Part shown: piece by piece, positions 41,834-49,552 of the stretch
Layout: each line of letters starts with the position of its first letter
Position numbering within the stretch: the stretch's first letter is position 1
Assembly: GCA_964478735.1 (NCBI GenBank)
Contig: CAYZJB010000009.1
Location: 4,312-68,311, forward strand
Direction: 5' to 3'
Source: CAYZJB01 sp964478735
Lineage (GTDB): Bacteria > CLD3 > SB21
Length of the DNA: 64,000 bases
Translations under genes and position numbers: made by a program
The notes under the pieces: model-generated
Told to the model about the DNA's origin: nothing
Databases searched by the model: none
Seen by the model: the letters and a program-made list of their open reading frames with translations, nothing else

Positions 41834-41906
41834 GGGCTCTTAGCTCAGCGGTTAGAGCAGAGGACTCATAATCCTTTGGTCCGGGGTTCAAATCCCTGAG
41901 GGCCCA
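41834..41906 (+). tRNA. tRNA with CAU anticodon (Met, or Ile2)
   Basis: Cloverleaf fits throughout: acceptor GGGCTCT with AGGGCCC (one T-G), D stem GCTC/GAGC, anticodon stem GAGGA/TCCTT around CTCATAA (anticodon CAT), T arm with GGTTCAAAT, discriminator A. No CCA is encoded. The first pair is G-C, so it is not a typical C1-A72 initiator; elongator Met or the lysidine-modified Ile(CAU) remain. Its T-arm and acceptor sequence recur in the downstream repeats. Confidence 0.92.
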
Positions 41907-42340
41907 CAGCGATGCCTCGGAATGCGATCCGGGGCACGTTTCATTTCCGGGGTTCTGCGCCGTTCGGCGCATGAGCCGTTGGCTCAAAATCCCTGAGGGC
42001 CCACAGCGATGCCTCGGAATGCGATCCGGGGCACGTTTCATNNNNNNNNNNNNNNNNNNNNNNNNNNNNNNNNNNNNNNNNNNNNNNNNNNNNNNNNNNN
42101 NNNNNNNNNNNNNNNNNNNNNNNNNNNNNNNNNNNNNNNNNAAATCCCTGAGGGCCCACAGCGATGCCTCGGAATGCGATCCGGGGCACGTTTCATTTCC
42201 GGGGTTCTGCGCCGTTCGGCGCATGAGCCGTTGGCTCAAAATCCCTGAGGGCCCACGACGATGCCCGGTATGAAAACAATCCGGGTATATTTTATTTTCC
42301 GTGGCTCTTCGAACGTGTATTCACAGGAGCCGTGCTTGCT
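41890..42340 (+). repeat. 97-bp tandem repeats containing tRNA fragments
   Basis: Starting inside the tRNA T arm, a 97-base unit recurs head to tail: 41890-41986, 41987 up to the gap at 42042, then 42142-42238 and a diverged last copy from 42239. Each unit opens with AAATCCCTGAGGGCCCA (tRNA 3' end). It continues with a hairpin GCCTCGG/CCGGGGC, then CCGGGGTTC (tRNA T-arm 5' half), and then two hairpins GCGCC/GGCGC and TGAGCC/GGCTCA. The last copy keeps the first hairpin with changed bases (GCCCGG/CCGGGT). No protein coding is believable. The number of copies is unknown because of the gap. Confidence 0.88.
42042..42141. other. Assembly gap (100 N) inside the repeat array
   Basis: Exactly 100 N between identical repeat units. 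The gap probably marks more collapsed copies; true array length is unknown. Confidence 0.98.
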
Positions 42341-42408
42341 GTGAACGTTTCATCCTTCGAACGCCTTGTGCCGTTGCTTTCCAGTTTATATTTTCATACT
42401 AATAGCGC

Positions 42409-42822
42409 ATGCTGACGTTGGATGGAGTGATCGAGACCAGTTTGTACGTTGACGATCCGGACGTTTCCGCGGCTTTTTACCGGCGCCTTTTTGACTTTCC
42501 GACGCTCTTTGAAGATCGTCGTGCCATTGCATTGAATGTCGCGGATCGGCAGGTGCTGCTGCTGTTTCGGAAAGGAACGTCAGCCGAAAGAATCGATCGG
42601 CCGACCGGCTCCATTCCCGGTCACGACGGTCACGGTACACTTCATCTGGCGTTCGGGATCGACCTTCCGGATGTTCCGGCATGGCGGCAGCGACTTGAAT
42701 CCGTCGGAATTTCCATCGAATCGGAAATGAAATGGGAACGAGGCGGCGTCAGTTTGTATTTTCGCGACCCCGATCGGCATCTCGTGGAACTGGTAACGCC
42801 CGGTGTCTGGGCCATTCGATAA
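42409..42822 (+). CDS. VOC-superfamily (glyoxalase/bleomycin-resistance-like) protein
   Basis: 137 aa. One VOC module pair: VIETSLYVDDPDVSAAFYRR, FDFPTLFEDRRAIAL, HLAFGID, then GVSLYFRDPDRHLVELVTPG, with metal-ligand type His and Glu residues in the usual places (HLAF; HLVELV). Members are metal-dependent dioxygenases, isomerases or resistance proteins; substrate unknown. Follows the repeat array after about 70 bases and precedes the peptidase by 17. Confidence 0.85.
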   Translation: MLTLDGVIETSLYVDDPDVSAAFYRRLFDFPTLFEDRRAIALNVADRQVLLLFRKGTSAERIDRPTGSIPGHDGHGTLHLAFGIDLPDVPAWRQRLESVGISIESEMKWERGGVSLYFRDPDRHLVELVTPGVWAIR

Positions 42823-42839
42823 TCACATAAAGGTACATC

Positions 42840-44603
42840 ATGAGACTCTTTTCATCCGCGATCTGGATCGTGTGTCTCGGCTGTCACGCGGCGCGCAATC
42901 CCTATGTATCTCCACTCGTGACCGTTGACGAATTACGATATCACGTTTCCTTTCTGGCATCCGATTCCCTGCAGGGACGAGCGTCCGGATCGCCTGGCAA
43001 TGACGAAGCAGCACGATATCTAGCGGAAGAACTGCAAAGTTACGGGCTGATGCCCTTCGGCGATAGCGGGTCTTTTTTTCAAAAATTTGACATTATCGCC
43101 GGCGTCAAGGCAGGTTCTAACAATAATGTCGTTTTCAACGCCGACACGTTCCGCCTGGATCATGATTTCCGGCCGCTGGCGATTTCCGCGAGTGGCCGTA
43201 CCGAGGCGCGGGTCGTTTTCGCCGGCTACGGGATTTCCGCCCCGGATTTGAAGCACGACGATTATGCCGGGGTCGATGTGATCGGCCGTATCGTTGTGAT
43301 CATGAACGGGTCACCCGATGGAAATAACCCGCACTCTGCATTCGCAACCCATGCTACACTGCGCCGGAAGATCGGGCTTGCGGCGGAGAAAAAAACCGCC
43401 GGCGTCATCATCATCGGACGGACGAGCGACGACGATCCATTGATTGAAATGAAGTACGACCAAGCGGGCGGTCATTATCCGATTCCGGCCATTTCCGCCA
43501 AACGGGCGCTGGTGATGAAACTGCTGGCATGTGACGAGGCGACGCTGAATCAATGGCGGGAACGCATCGATCGCCATGAGACGATTGCAGGAGCGATGAG
43601 CCGTGATCCGATCACGATCGCAACTGACGTCGTCTACGATCGTCGGGAGACGCGTAACGTGGCTGGTCTGTTGAAGGGACGCGACGGCTTGGATGAGTAT
43701 GCCGTTATCGGCGCTCATTTTGATCATCTTGGGTGGGGACAGAACGGGTCCCTGCATCGCGGCGAACCGGCGATTCACAATGGGGCGGACGACAATGCGT
43801 CCGGAACGGCAACGATGCTCGAACTTGCTCAATATTTTCGCCATTACCCGACGCGCCGTAATCTTATTTTTGTAGGTTTTTCCGCTGAAGAGATGGGACT
43901 TCTCGGTTCCAAATACTTTGTCGAGCATCCTCCGGTGGAGCTGTCGAAAATGATTACGATGTTCAATTTCGACATGGTAGGCCGCTTGCGAGACAGCGCC
44001 CTGATCGTCTACGGAATGGGTACATCGCCCCGGTTTCGCGGCCTGATGACGGCGGGCAACGACACGATCGGGTTAAAGCTTACGCTGAAGGACGACGGAC
44101 ACGGACCAAGTGACTACGCGGAGTTTTATAAAAAGGACATTCCTGTCATTGCTTTTTTTACGAACCTCCACGAAGACTATCATCGGCCCTCGGATGATGC
44201 CGATAAGATCAATTACGACGGACAGCGAAAGATCGCGCAGCTGGCCATGCAGGTCATTCAGCGCGTGGCCGATGACACGGCGAGGCCCGTTTTTACGAAA
44301 GTCAAAAACGAATCGTCTCAGCCCATGCGAGGGTTCAAAGTATCGCTCAACATCGTTCCCAACTATGCGTACGACGGAGAGGGAATGAAAGTCGATGACG
44401 TCAATCCGGGAGGCCCTGCTGAGAAGGGGGGGATGCAAAAAGGCGATGTGATCATTCGTTTTGGCGGTAAACCGATCCGGAATATTTACGATTATACTTA
44501 TGCGCTGGGAGAATTCAAGCCGGGCGACCGGGTGGAAGTCATTGTAAAACGGGGTGCGGAGGAGGTCACACTATACGTAGATCTGACGAAGCGGTCTCCG
44601 TAG
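42840..44603 (+). CDS. M28-family zinc aminopeptidase with PDZ domain
   Basis: 587 aa, exported (N-terminal MRLFSSAIWIVCLGCHAARN; perhaps a lipoprotein). A PA-type insert (VVFAGYGISAPDLKHDDYAG) is followed by the M28 metal centre: GAHFDHLGWG, NGADDNASGTATMLELA, FSAEEMGLLGS, FNFDMVGRL and LHEDYHRPSDD. A C-terminal PDZ domain (VDDVNPGGPAEKGGMQKGDV) covers the last 90 residues. Likely a periplasmic or surface aminopeptidase. The stop is six bases from the next gene. Confidence 0.92.
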   Translation: MRLFSSAIWIVCLGCHAARNPYVSPLVTVDELRYHVSFLASDSLQGRASGSPGNDEAARYLAEELQSYGLMPFGDSGSFFQKFDIIAGVKAGSNNNVVFNADTFRLDHDFRPLAISASGRTEARVVFAGYGISAPDLKHDDYAGVDVIGRIVVIMNGSPDGNNPHSAFATHATLRRKIGLAAEKKTAGVIIIGRTSDDDPLIEMKYDQAGGHYPIPAISAKRALVMKLLACDEATLNQWRERIDRHETIAGAMSRDPITIATDVVYDRRETRNVAGLLKGRDGLDEYAVIGAHFDHLGWGQNGSLHRGEPAIHNGADDNASGTATMLELAQYFRHYPTRRNLIFVGFSAEEMGLLGSKYFVEHPPVELSKMITMFNFDMVGRLRDSALIVYGMGTSPRFRGLMTAGNDTIGLKLTLKDDGHGPSDYAEFYKKDIPVIAFFTNLHEDYHRPSDDADKINYDGQRKIAQLAMQVIQRVADDTARPVFTKVKNESSQPMRGFKVSLNIVPNYAYDGEGMKVDDVNPGGPAEKGGMQKGDVIIRFGGKPIRNIYDYTYALGEFKPGDRVEVIVKRGAEEVTLYVDLTKRSP

Positions 44604-44609
44604 CGTGGG

Positions 44610-45761
44610 ATGGCTGTGAAAACAGAATCGATCACGTTCGTTTCAGACTATTCCCTTGCAGATCCCAATGCCGTCATCACCGGCGTCATGGTCCAAAGCT
44701 ATCTTCTTGGCAAAGCGCTGGCAAAGCACGGATGGGAAGTTCATGCCGTGGCCTCGACTCAGGCGGTTCCGACGAAAAATCCCGACTGCCGCGACGGTAT
44801 GACGTTGCACTGGTACCCGTTTAGGAGATTTCTTCCGCTCCGGAATGCCGTTCTCCTTTGGCGACTGCTCGCACGGACCGGCACGGCGACGTATTATCAG
44901 CGTGGCCGGGATATATGGACCGGGATGGTCGCATTGTACTGTATATTTTCGGGATCGCGGTTTATATGGGCGAGCGCCGGTGAGACGGGCCTGGAGCGAT
45001 GGAAATATGTCCGCCAGCTTATGAAAAAACGCCGTGCATGGTGGGTGCGTCTGCTTCTGCTTCCGGAGGCGTTCATCCATGATGTGCTGGTTCACTATGG
45101 AATGAGTCGAGCGCATCTCGTGATCGTTCAGACCGCATCACAGCAGAACCGATTTGCGCAAACATTCAGACGGAAGTCGATCATCATCCAATCCGGACAC
45201 GAATTATCGAAAGACGCAGATCGCGCCTTTCCGATAAAAGCGCTGTGGATCGGAAGTCTAAAAAAGGTCAAACAGCCAGGTCTATTTGTCGACCTGGCAC
45301 GAAGATGCGAGGGGACGGCATGTGAATTCTGGATGGCCGGGCAGGACGCGGACGCCGCTCTCGCCGAGGAGATTCGACGAACTGGGAAATCGGTGGCCAA
45401 CTTCAGGTTTCTCGGCCCCGTCGCATTCGAGGAAAGCGGGAATCTCATCGCACGTGCCCACGTGTTGGTCAACACGACGCTGGACGGATACGAAGGTTTA
45501 CCCAACGCTTTCGTTCAAGCGTGGTTGGCCGGAACGGTTATCCTCAGTCTGTTTGCAAATCCGGACGGAGTCATTATGGAAAGACGACTCGGATATCGAT
45601 GTGCAGACATCGATGAAATGGTTCGTCATTTACAGCGTTGGATAGAGAGACCGGACGAGTGGCAAGAACTGAGCAATAATTGCCGGCAGTACGGTCAGAA
45701 TAATTTTTCAATTGAAACGATCGCCGGACGATTGGAGCAGGCGATCGGTTCCGTTCTTTGA
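44610..45761 (+). CDS. Family 4 glycosyltransferase
   Basis: 383 aa GT-B fold enzyme. N-terminal half with VMVQSYLLGKALAKHGWEVH; C-terminal half with ALWIGSLKKVKQPGLFVDLA, FRFLGPVAFEESGNLIARAH, VLVNTTLDGYEGLPNAFVQA (the E-x7-E type donor-binding region) and WLAGTVILSLFANPDGV. Sugar unknown; a role in surface glycan synthesis is likely. The RNase P RNA gene begins at its stop codon. Confidence 0.85.
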   Translation: MAVKTESITFVSDYSLADPNAVITGVMVQSYLLGKALAKHGWEVHAVASTQAVPTKNPDCRDGMTLHWYPFRRFLPLRNAVLLWRLLARTGTATYYQRGRDIWTGMVALYCIFSGSRFIWASAGETGLERWKYVRQLMKKRRAWWVRLLLLPEAFIHDVLVHYGMSRAHLVIVQTASQQNRFAQTFRRKSIIIQSGHELSKDADRAFPIKALWIGSLKKVKQPGLFVDLARRCEGTACEFWMAGQDADAALAEEIRRTGKSVANFRFLGPVAFEESGNLIARAHVLVNTTLDGYEGLPNAFVQAWLAGTVILSLFANPDGVIMERRLGYRCADIDEMVRHLQRWIERPDEWQELSNNCRQYGQNNFSIETIAGRLEQAIGSVL

Positions 45762-46190
45762 AAAGCAGACGAGGTAATCGTCCCGGCAGGTCGCCTGTCG
45801 GGGAGGAAAGTCCGAACTCCACAAGGCAAGGCGCCGGCAGAGTTGGCCCATGGCCCGCAATGTCGGGTGCGGCATCGTGAGGTGCTGCAACGGAAAGTGG
45901 AACAGAAAATAAACCGCCCCGATGCAAATCGGGGTAAGGGTGAAATCGTGCGGTAAGAGCGCACGGAACGCGTTAGCGATAACCGTTCTGCCAAACCCCG
46001 CCCGGAGCAAGATCAAATAAGAAGACGTGCGCAAGCAAAGGCTCGCCTGGCCGATTCGAAAGAGCGTCTTCGGGTAGATCGCACCGGAGTCGGTTCGTCA
46101 TGCCTGCATGACGCGCCAGATGAAGGATGGCCGGAAGGCCGTAGATAAATGATTACCCTCGACAGAATTCGGCTTATACGTCTGCTTTTA
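45762..46190 (+). ncRNA. rnpB: RNase P RNA, type A
   Basis: Catalytic RNA of RNase P. Conserved blocks are visible: GAGGAAAGTCCGAACTCCAC near the 5' end, GGTAAGAGCGCAC in the middle, and AGATAAATGA..ACAGAATTCGGCTTAT near the 3' end. The ends pair as P1 (AAAGCAGACG with CGTCTGCTTT), followed by ATTTTTTG, so the 3' P1 strand doubles as part of a terminator. The 5' end lies directly at the stop of the glycosyltransferase, and the 3' end runs into the stop of the convergent deacetylase gene. Confidence 0.95.
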
Positions 46191-46910
46191 TTTTTTGTCC
46201 ATTGTCAGTAATTCACTCAGCGTGCAAAACCGGTAGCCCCGGTCCCGCAAACGTGGAACGACGGTCGCGACGGCATCGAGCGTCTGGGAGCGGTCGACCC
46301 GTTCTGTTGTTCCGCTGTCGTGCAGAATGACGATGGACCCGTTGCGGGAGCGATCCAAGATACGCCGTACGATCTTGTCACGACCGGGTCGATGAGGGTC
46401 CCTCGGATACACGTCACCTACCACCGCACGATACCGCATTTCCTCAACCACATTCAAAACATGTGGCGTTGCCAGACCCATCGGCGGACGGATCCATCGC
46501 GTCGGACGGCCCTGAATGCTCCCGATCACGTCGTGCGTTTTTTCGATTTCCTCCCGAATGCTGGTGCGGGATAGAACGGGCAGTAAGCGATGGGTGTACG
46601 TGTGATTCGCCAGTTCATGACCCCGGTCCCGAATCGCCTCTGCAATGGATACATGTCGCTCGACATGCTTTCCGATCACGAAAAACGTTGCCGTGACGTC
46701 GAGTTTTGTCAGGATCTCCAGAAGCCGGGGAGTAAATTCCGGATGCGGACCGTCGTCGAAAGTCAGGGCCATTCGGGGTTCGTGTCCGGGACCCCGCCAG
46801 ATGACCCGTTTGATCCAGCGGCTCGCGACGTGTTCGATGGATGAATGATAACTGAGTTCGCTCAGCGCCCATTGTAACCGTCCGCCGTCAAAATATTCCG
46901 CCCAGCCCAT
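46188..46910 (-). CDS. Polysaccharide deacetylase (NodB homology)
   Basis: 240 aa. NodB motif 1 is MALTFDDGPHPEFTP (Asp 52-53), motif 2 is HELANHTYTHR (His about 102 and 106), motif 3 RWIRPPMGLATP, and SIVILHDSG near the C-terminus is motif 5. Carbohydrate esterase family 4, probably acting on peptidoglycan or an exopolysaccharide. No signal peptide is obvious. Two bases downstream of the acyltransferase gene on the same strand. Confidence 0.9.
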   Translation of the reverse strand: MGWAEYFDGGRLQWALSELSYHSSIEHVASRWIKRVIWRGPGHEPRMALTFDDGPHPEFTPRLLEILTKLDVTATFFVIGKHVERHVSIAEAIRDRGHELANHTYTHRLLPVLSRTSIREEIEKTHDVIGSIQGRPTRWIRPPMGLATPHVLNVVEEMRYRAVVGDVYPRDPHRPGRDKIVRRILDRSRNGSIVILHDSGTTERVDRSQTLDAVATVVPRLRDRGYRFCTLSELLTMDKK

Positions 46911-46912
46911 CG

Positions 46913-48325
46913 TTACGCCTGCGCCGTGGATTTCAAAAATTCATCCCGGTAACGATTCATGTCTTCGATCAGCAACCGGCGTTCCCGGCGCATGCGATGC
47001 AGTACGCTTCGGTGCGTCAGCAATAGTACGCCGAGCATGATCAGATCTCTTTCGGCGCGAAGTTCTTTGATGTAGGCCAGTGCGAATAATCCCGTGACCG
47101 GCAGACTGACGAAATAGGCGATCGACGGCCACAGCCCGAAGAAATAATATACCGTATACATTTGGATACCGTAGAAACCGATAAATGCCGGCCCTCCGGC
47201 AAACAGCAGCGCGGTCAGGATTTTCGTACGCTCATGTAAAAACTTTTTAGCCCAGTGAATGGCGATTTGATGAGGAATAAAATTATTGATCATACCGTAG
47301 AGCGCGAACGGCAATCCCGGTAAGGCGAGGAGCATGCGGCCGAGGCTGCGGCGGAATGCGTCGGTCAGCCGTAAATTTTCCTGGAGCATGCCGTCGTGGA
47401 TGTGAAGGGCGCGCAGTTTTCGGTTATACGCATCGACGCGGTCACGGAAGGCCTTGACGCGGTCGGGTGCGCGTTCGTTGAAGTATTCGACGGCGGCGGC
47501 GATCTTCTGGGTGGCGAAAAATTTTTCCACGTTGGGCGACACGGGTTGAGCGGGACGGGGAAGATTCTGCACCAATTCGTCCTTGTAAATGACCTCCACG
47601 TCGCGAACGAGGTCGTCGAGTTCGACATGTTGCAAATGGATGGTCAACTGCGATAAATTTTCCTGAATTCTCGACGTGAGCGACAGGACGGCGGCCGGGT
47701 TATCGGTCTCATTGAGTTTGAAAAACGCAGCCATATCGATCGGCTCTCCGACATTGATCAGGATACGGGAACGAAACCGGCTTCGGGAGAAAAAATACAG
47801 TCCGAGCGGAATGACGTGGACGCCGAGCGAATAGCCGTTACGCCGTTCGGCTTCGAGGATGATACGCGCGGCGCCGGTTTTGAGCTTTTTGACCATACGA
47901 AGCATGTCGCTCGTGCCTTCGGGGAAAATCCCGATCGTTTCTCCTTTTTCCAGCGTTTGGAAACACGCCTCAAAGGAGGCGGTGTTGTCCTGAAATTTAT
48001 CAGACAATTCTCCCTGTCGGATGATGGGGATGACGCCGCAGCTTCGCAGGAATCGGTCGGCCAGGGCGTTCCGAAAAAGCCCGGAATGACCGATGTAATT
48101 GACTTTGCGGGGGATGGCGACGCCGATGACGAAGGCGTCCATGATCGAATTGGGATGGTTGGCGACGAACACGACCGGGCCCGTTCGCGGGATGCGTTCG
48201 CCGTGGCGCAGTTCGATCTCCCTGAAAAAAATCGAAAGCGCGGCACGGCCGATGCCGCGGATTGTCCGATAGATTATCGGGCGGGATTCCCGCCTGTACG
48301 GCGTCATACGTAAACAAACTATCAT
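46913..48325 (-). CDS. PlsC-like acyltransferase with C-terminal membrane domain
   Basis: 470 aa. PlsC/LPLAT motifs in the first third: NHPNSIMDAF (NHx4-D type, about residues 56-63), GIFPEGTSD near 140, and a third motif region VIPLGLYFFSRSR. The second half is helical with three or four membrane segments (LPGLPFALYGMINNF; GGPAFIGFYGIQMYTVYYFF; SIAYFVSLPVTGLFALAY). Likely acylates glycerol phosphate or a related lipid at the inner membrane. An ATG at 48307 is an alternative start. Divergent from the small membrane protein at 48452. Confidence 0.87.
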   Translation of the reverse strand: MIVCLRMTPYRRESRPIIYRTIRGIGRAALSIFFREIELRHGERIPRTGPVVFVANHPNSIMDAFVIGVAIPRKVNYIGHSGLFRNALADRFLRSCGVIPIIRQGELSDKFQDNTASFEACFQTLEKGETIGIFPEGTSDMLRMVKKLKTGAARIILEAERRNGYSLGVHVIPLGLYFFSRSRFRSRILINVGEPIDMAAFFKLNETDNPAAVLSLTSRIQENLSQLTIHLQHVELDDLVRDVEVIYKDELVQNLPRPAQPVSPNVEKFFATQKIAAAVEYFNERAPDRVKAFRDRVDAYNRKLRALHIHDGMLQENLRLTDAFRRSLGRMLLALPGLPFALYGMINNFIPHQIAIHWAKKFLHERTKILTALLFAGGPAFIGFYGIQMYTVYYFFGLWPSIAYFVSLPVTGLFALAYIKELRAERDLIMLGVLLLTHRSVLHRMRRERRLLIEDMNRYRDEFLKSTAQA

Positions 48326-48451
48326 TTTCTTTTGATAAAGAGAAGGGCGACGATCCGCTACGACCCTGGCTGCAGGTTCGTTCTTGATCCGGCGATGCGC
48401 ATTGTCGACTTTATACCGTTACCTAAGCTTATGGAGGAGCACGTGGAAAGC

Positions 48452-48760
48452 ATGATGTCGACCGTTTTCGGAATCGTTTCGTATCTGCCTGCGATCGTCG
48501 TCTGGGGGATCGGGGTGGTCTTCTGTTTCACTCACTGGCAAAGTCATCCGCGAAAGGCCCGCTTTGCGCTCGCGGCGATCGCGCTTGCATTCCTGAGCGC
48601 CTTGTTTGGAATCGCCGGTACTTTTTTTTGGAGCGCCTTCGTCTCCCACGAACAAATCGCCCTGTATTTTGGGATACAACGAGTGATCCAAAGCGTGCTG
48701 CATGCGGCGGTCTGGCTATTGATCCTCCTGGCGATTTTTAAATCCGAACCGCAGGCTTGA
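48452..48760 (+). CDS. Small membrane protein, unknown
   Basis: About 102 aa with three transmembrane segments (VSYLPAIVVWGIGVVFCFTH; FALAAIALAFLSALFGIAGT; VLHAAVWLLILLAIF). The reading frame is open from 48332; the start at 48452 is chosen for GGAGGAG and GGAAAG upstream, but ATGs at 48395 and 48431 are possible. No family recognised. Confidence 0.55.
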   Translation: MMSTVFGIVSYLPAIVVWGIGVVFCFTHWQSHPRKARFALAAIALAFLSALFGIAGTFFWSAFVSHEQIALYFGIQRVIQSVLHAAVWLLILLAIFKSEPQA

Positions 48761-48873
48761 ATGCCCCGCCGGGATGCGCTATACTTAGCGAGTCCCATCA
48801 CGTGACGTTCAGCGGAGTTCCGACTCCATGAGCCTGTTCCATGTTTCAATCGCGTACCATCTGAGCTGAATTC

Positions 48874-49491
48874 GTGGGTTGGTTTTCGAAAAAAAAGAAA
48901 ATGGAAATGCATCCCGACCGGGTCTGGACTACGTCCGACCGGAAAACGCAGGCCATCGTCGACATGGTCAAATCGGAGGAGCGCATCGTCGTGGCCGCCC
49001 ATTTTTCGGAATCCCTCGAGCGAATCCAAATATTATTGGAAGGGTCCGATGCAAAGGAAGTTCGTTCTTCCATGGATATCTTTCGGTGGATGCAGGGAGA
49101 TTTCCCGAAGGTCGGCCTCATGTTGATACCGAACGTGATCTCGATAAGTGTTTCACCTCCGCAAACGGAAATGCCGGAGTTACTCATCGCCGTCTGCGAG
49201 CGTCACCCCAGCTGGATCGCTGAAGAGCGGTTTTTGAAGTGGCTTGAGCCGTTTCACGGTTACATGACGTATTTCGAATCGCTGGATTCACCGCTGTTCC
49301 GCGTTTTCGGAGTCGAGCGGATCAAAACGTTACTAGGCGCCCTTGGGATGAGCGAATCCGAGGCGATCGAACACAAGATGGTTTCCAACGCTCTGGAAAA
49401 CGCGCAGAAAAAGATTGCCGCGAAGGCGATCGGCCACGGCCCCGCGCGTTCGGCCGAAGAGTGGTTTGAAAACTATTTCCCGAGACCGTAA
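48874..49491 (+). CDS. Conserved-looking cytoplasmic protein, unknown
   Basis: 205 aa, GTG start. It begins GWFSKKKKMEMHPDRVWTTS and appears alpha/beta: RKTQAIVDMVKSEERIVVAA, GLMLIPNVISIS, MPELLIAVCERHPSW. The C-terminus has an evenly charged helix (SEAIEHKMVSNALENAQKKI). The order (strand, helix, Asp/Glu-rich turn) could be part of a P-loop-like or SecA-C-like fold, but no nucleotide motif is seen. No family assigned. Confidence 0.55.
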   Translation: MGWFSKKKKMEMHPDRVWTTSDRKTQAIVDMVKSEERIVVAAHFSESLERIQILLEGSDAKEVRSSMDIFRWMQGDFPKVGLMLIPNVISISVSPPQTEMPELLIAVCERHPSWIAEERFLKWLEPFHGYMTYFESLDSPLFRVFGVERIKTLLGALGMSESEAIEHKMVSNALENAQKKIAAKAIGHGPARSAEEWFENYFPRP

Positions 49492-49552
49492 CCAATCCAA
49501 CCACCCCTTTAAAGGCGAGTGGTGAGATTCAAAGTAACGCAGAAGTGATGCC

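Noticed and set aside
41941..42242. CRISPR-like array after the tRNA
   Set aside because: The repeated unit is one continuous 97-bp sequence with no variable spacers, and no cas genes are nearby; it is a tandem repeat.
41814..42273. Open frames on both strands through the tRNA repeat array
   Set aside because: They run through N and simply repeat the 97-bp unit in every frame; none has a ribosome site or resembles a protein.
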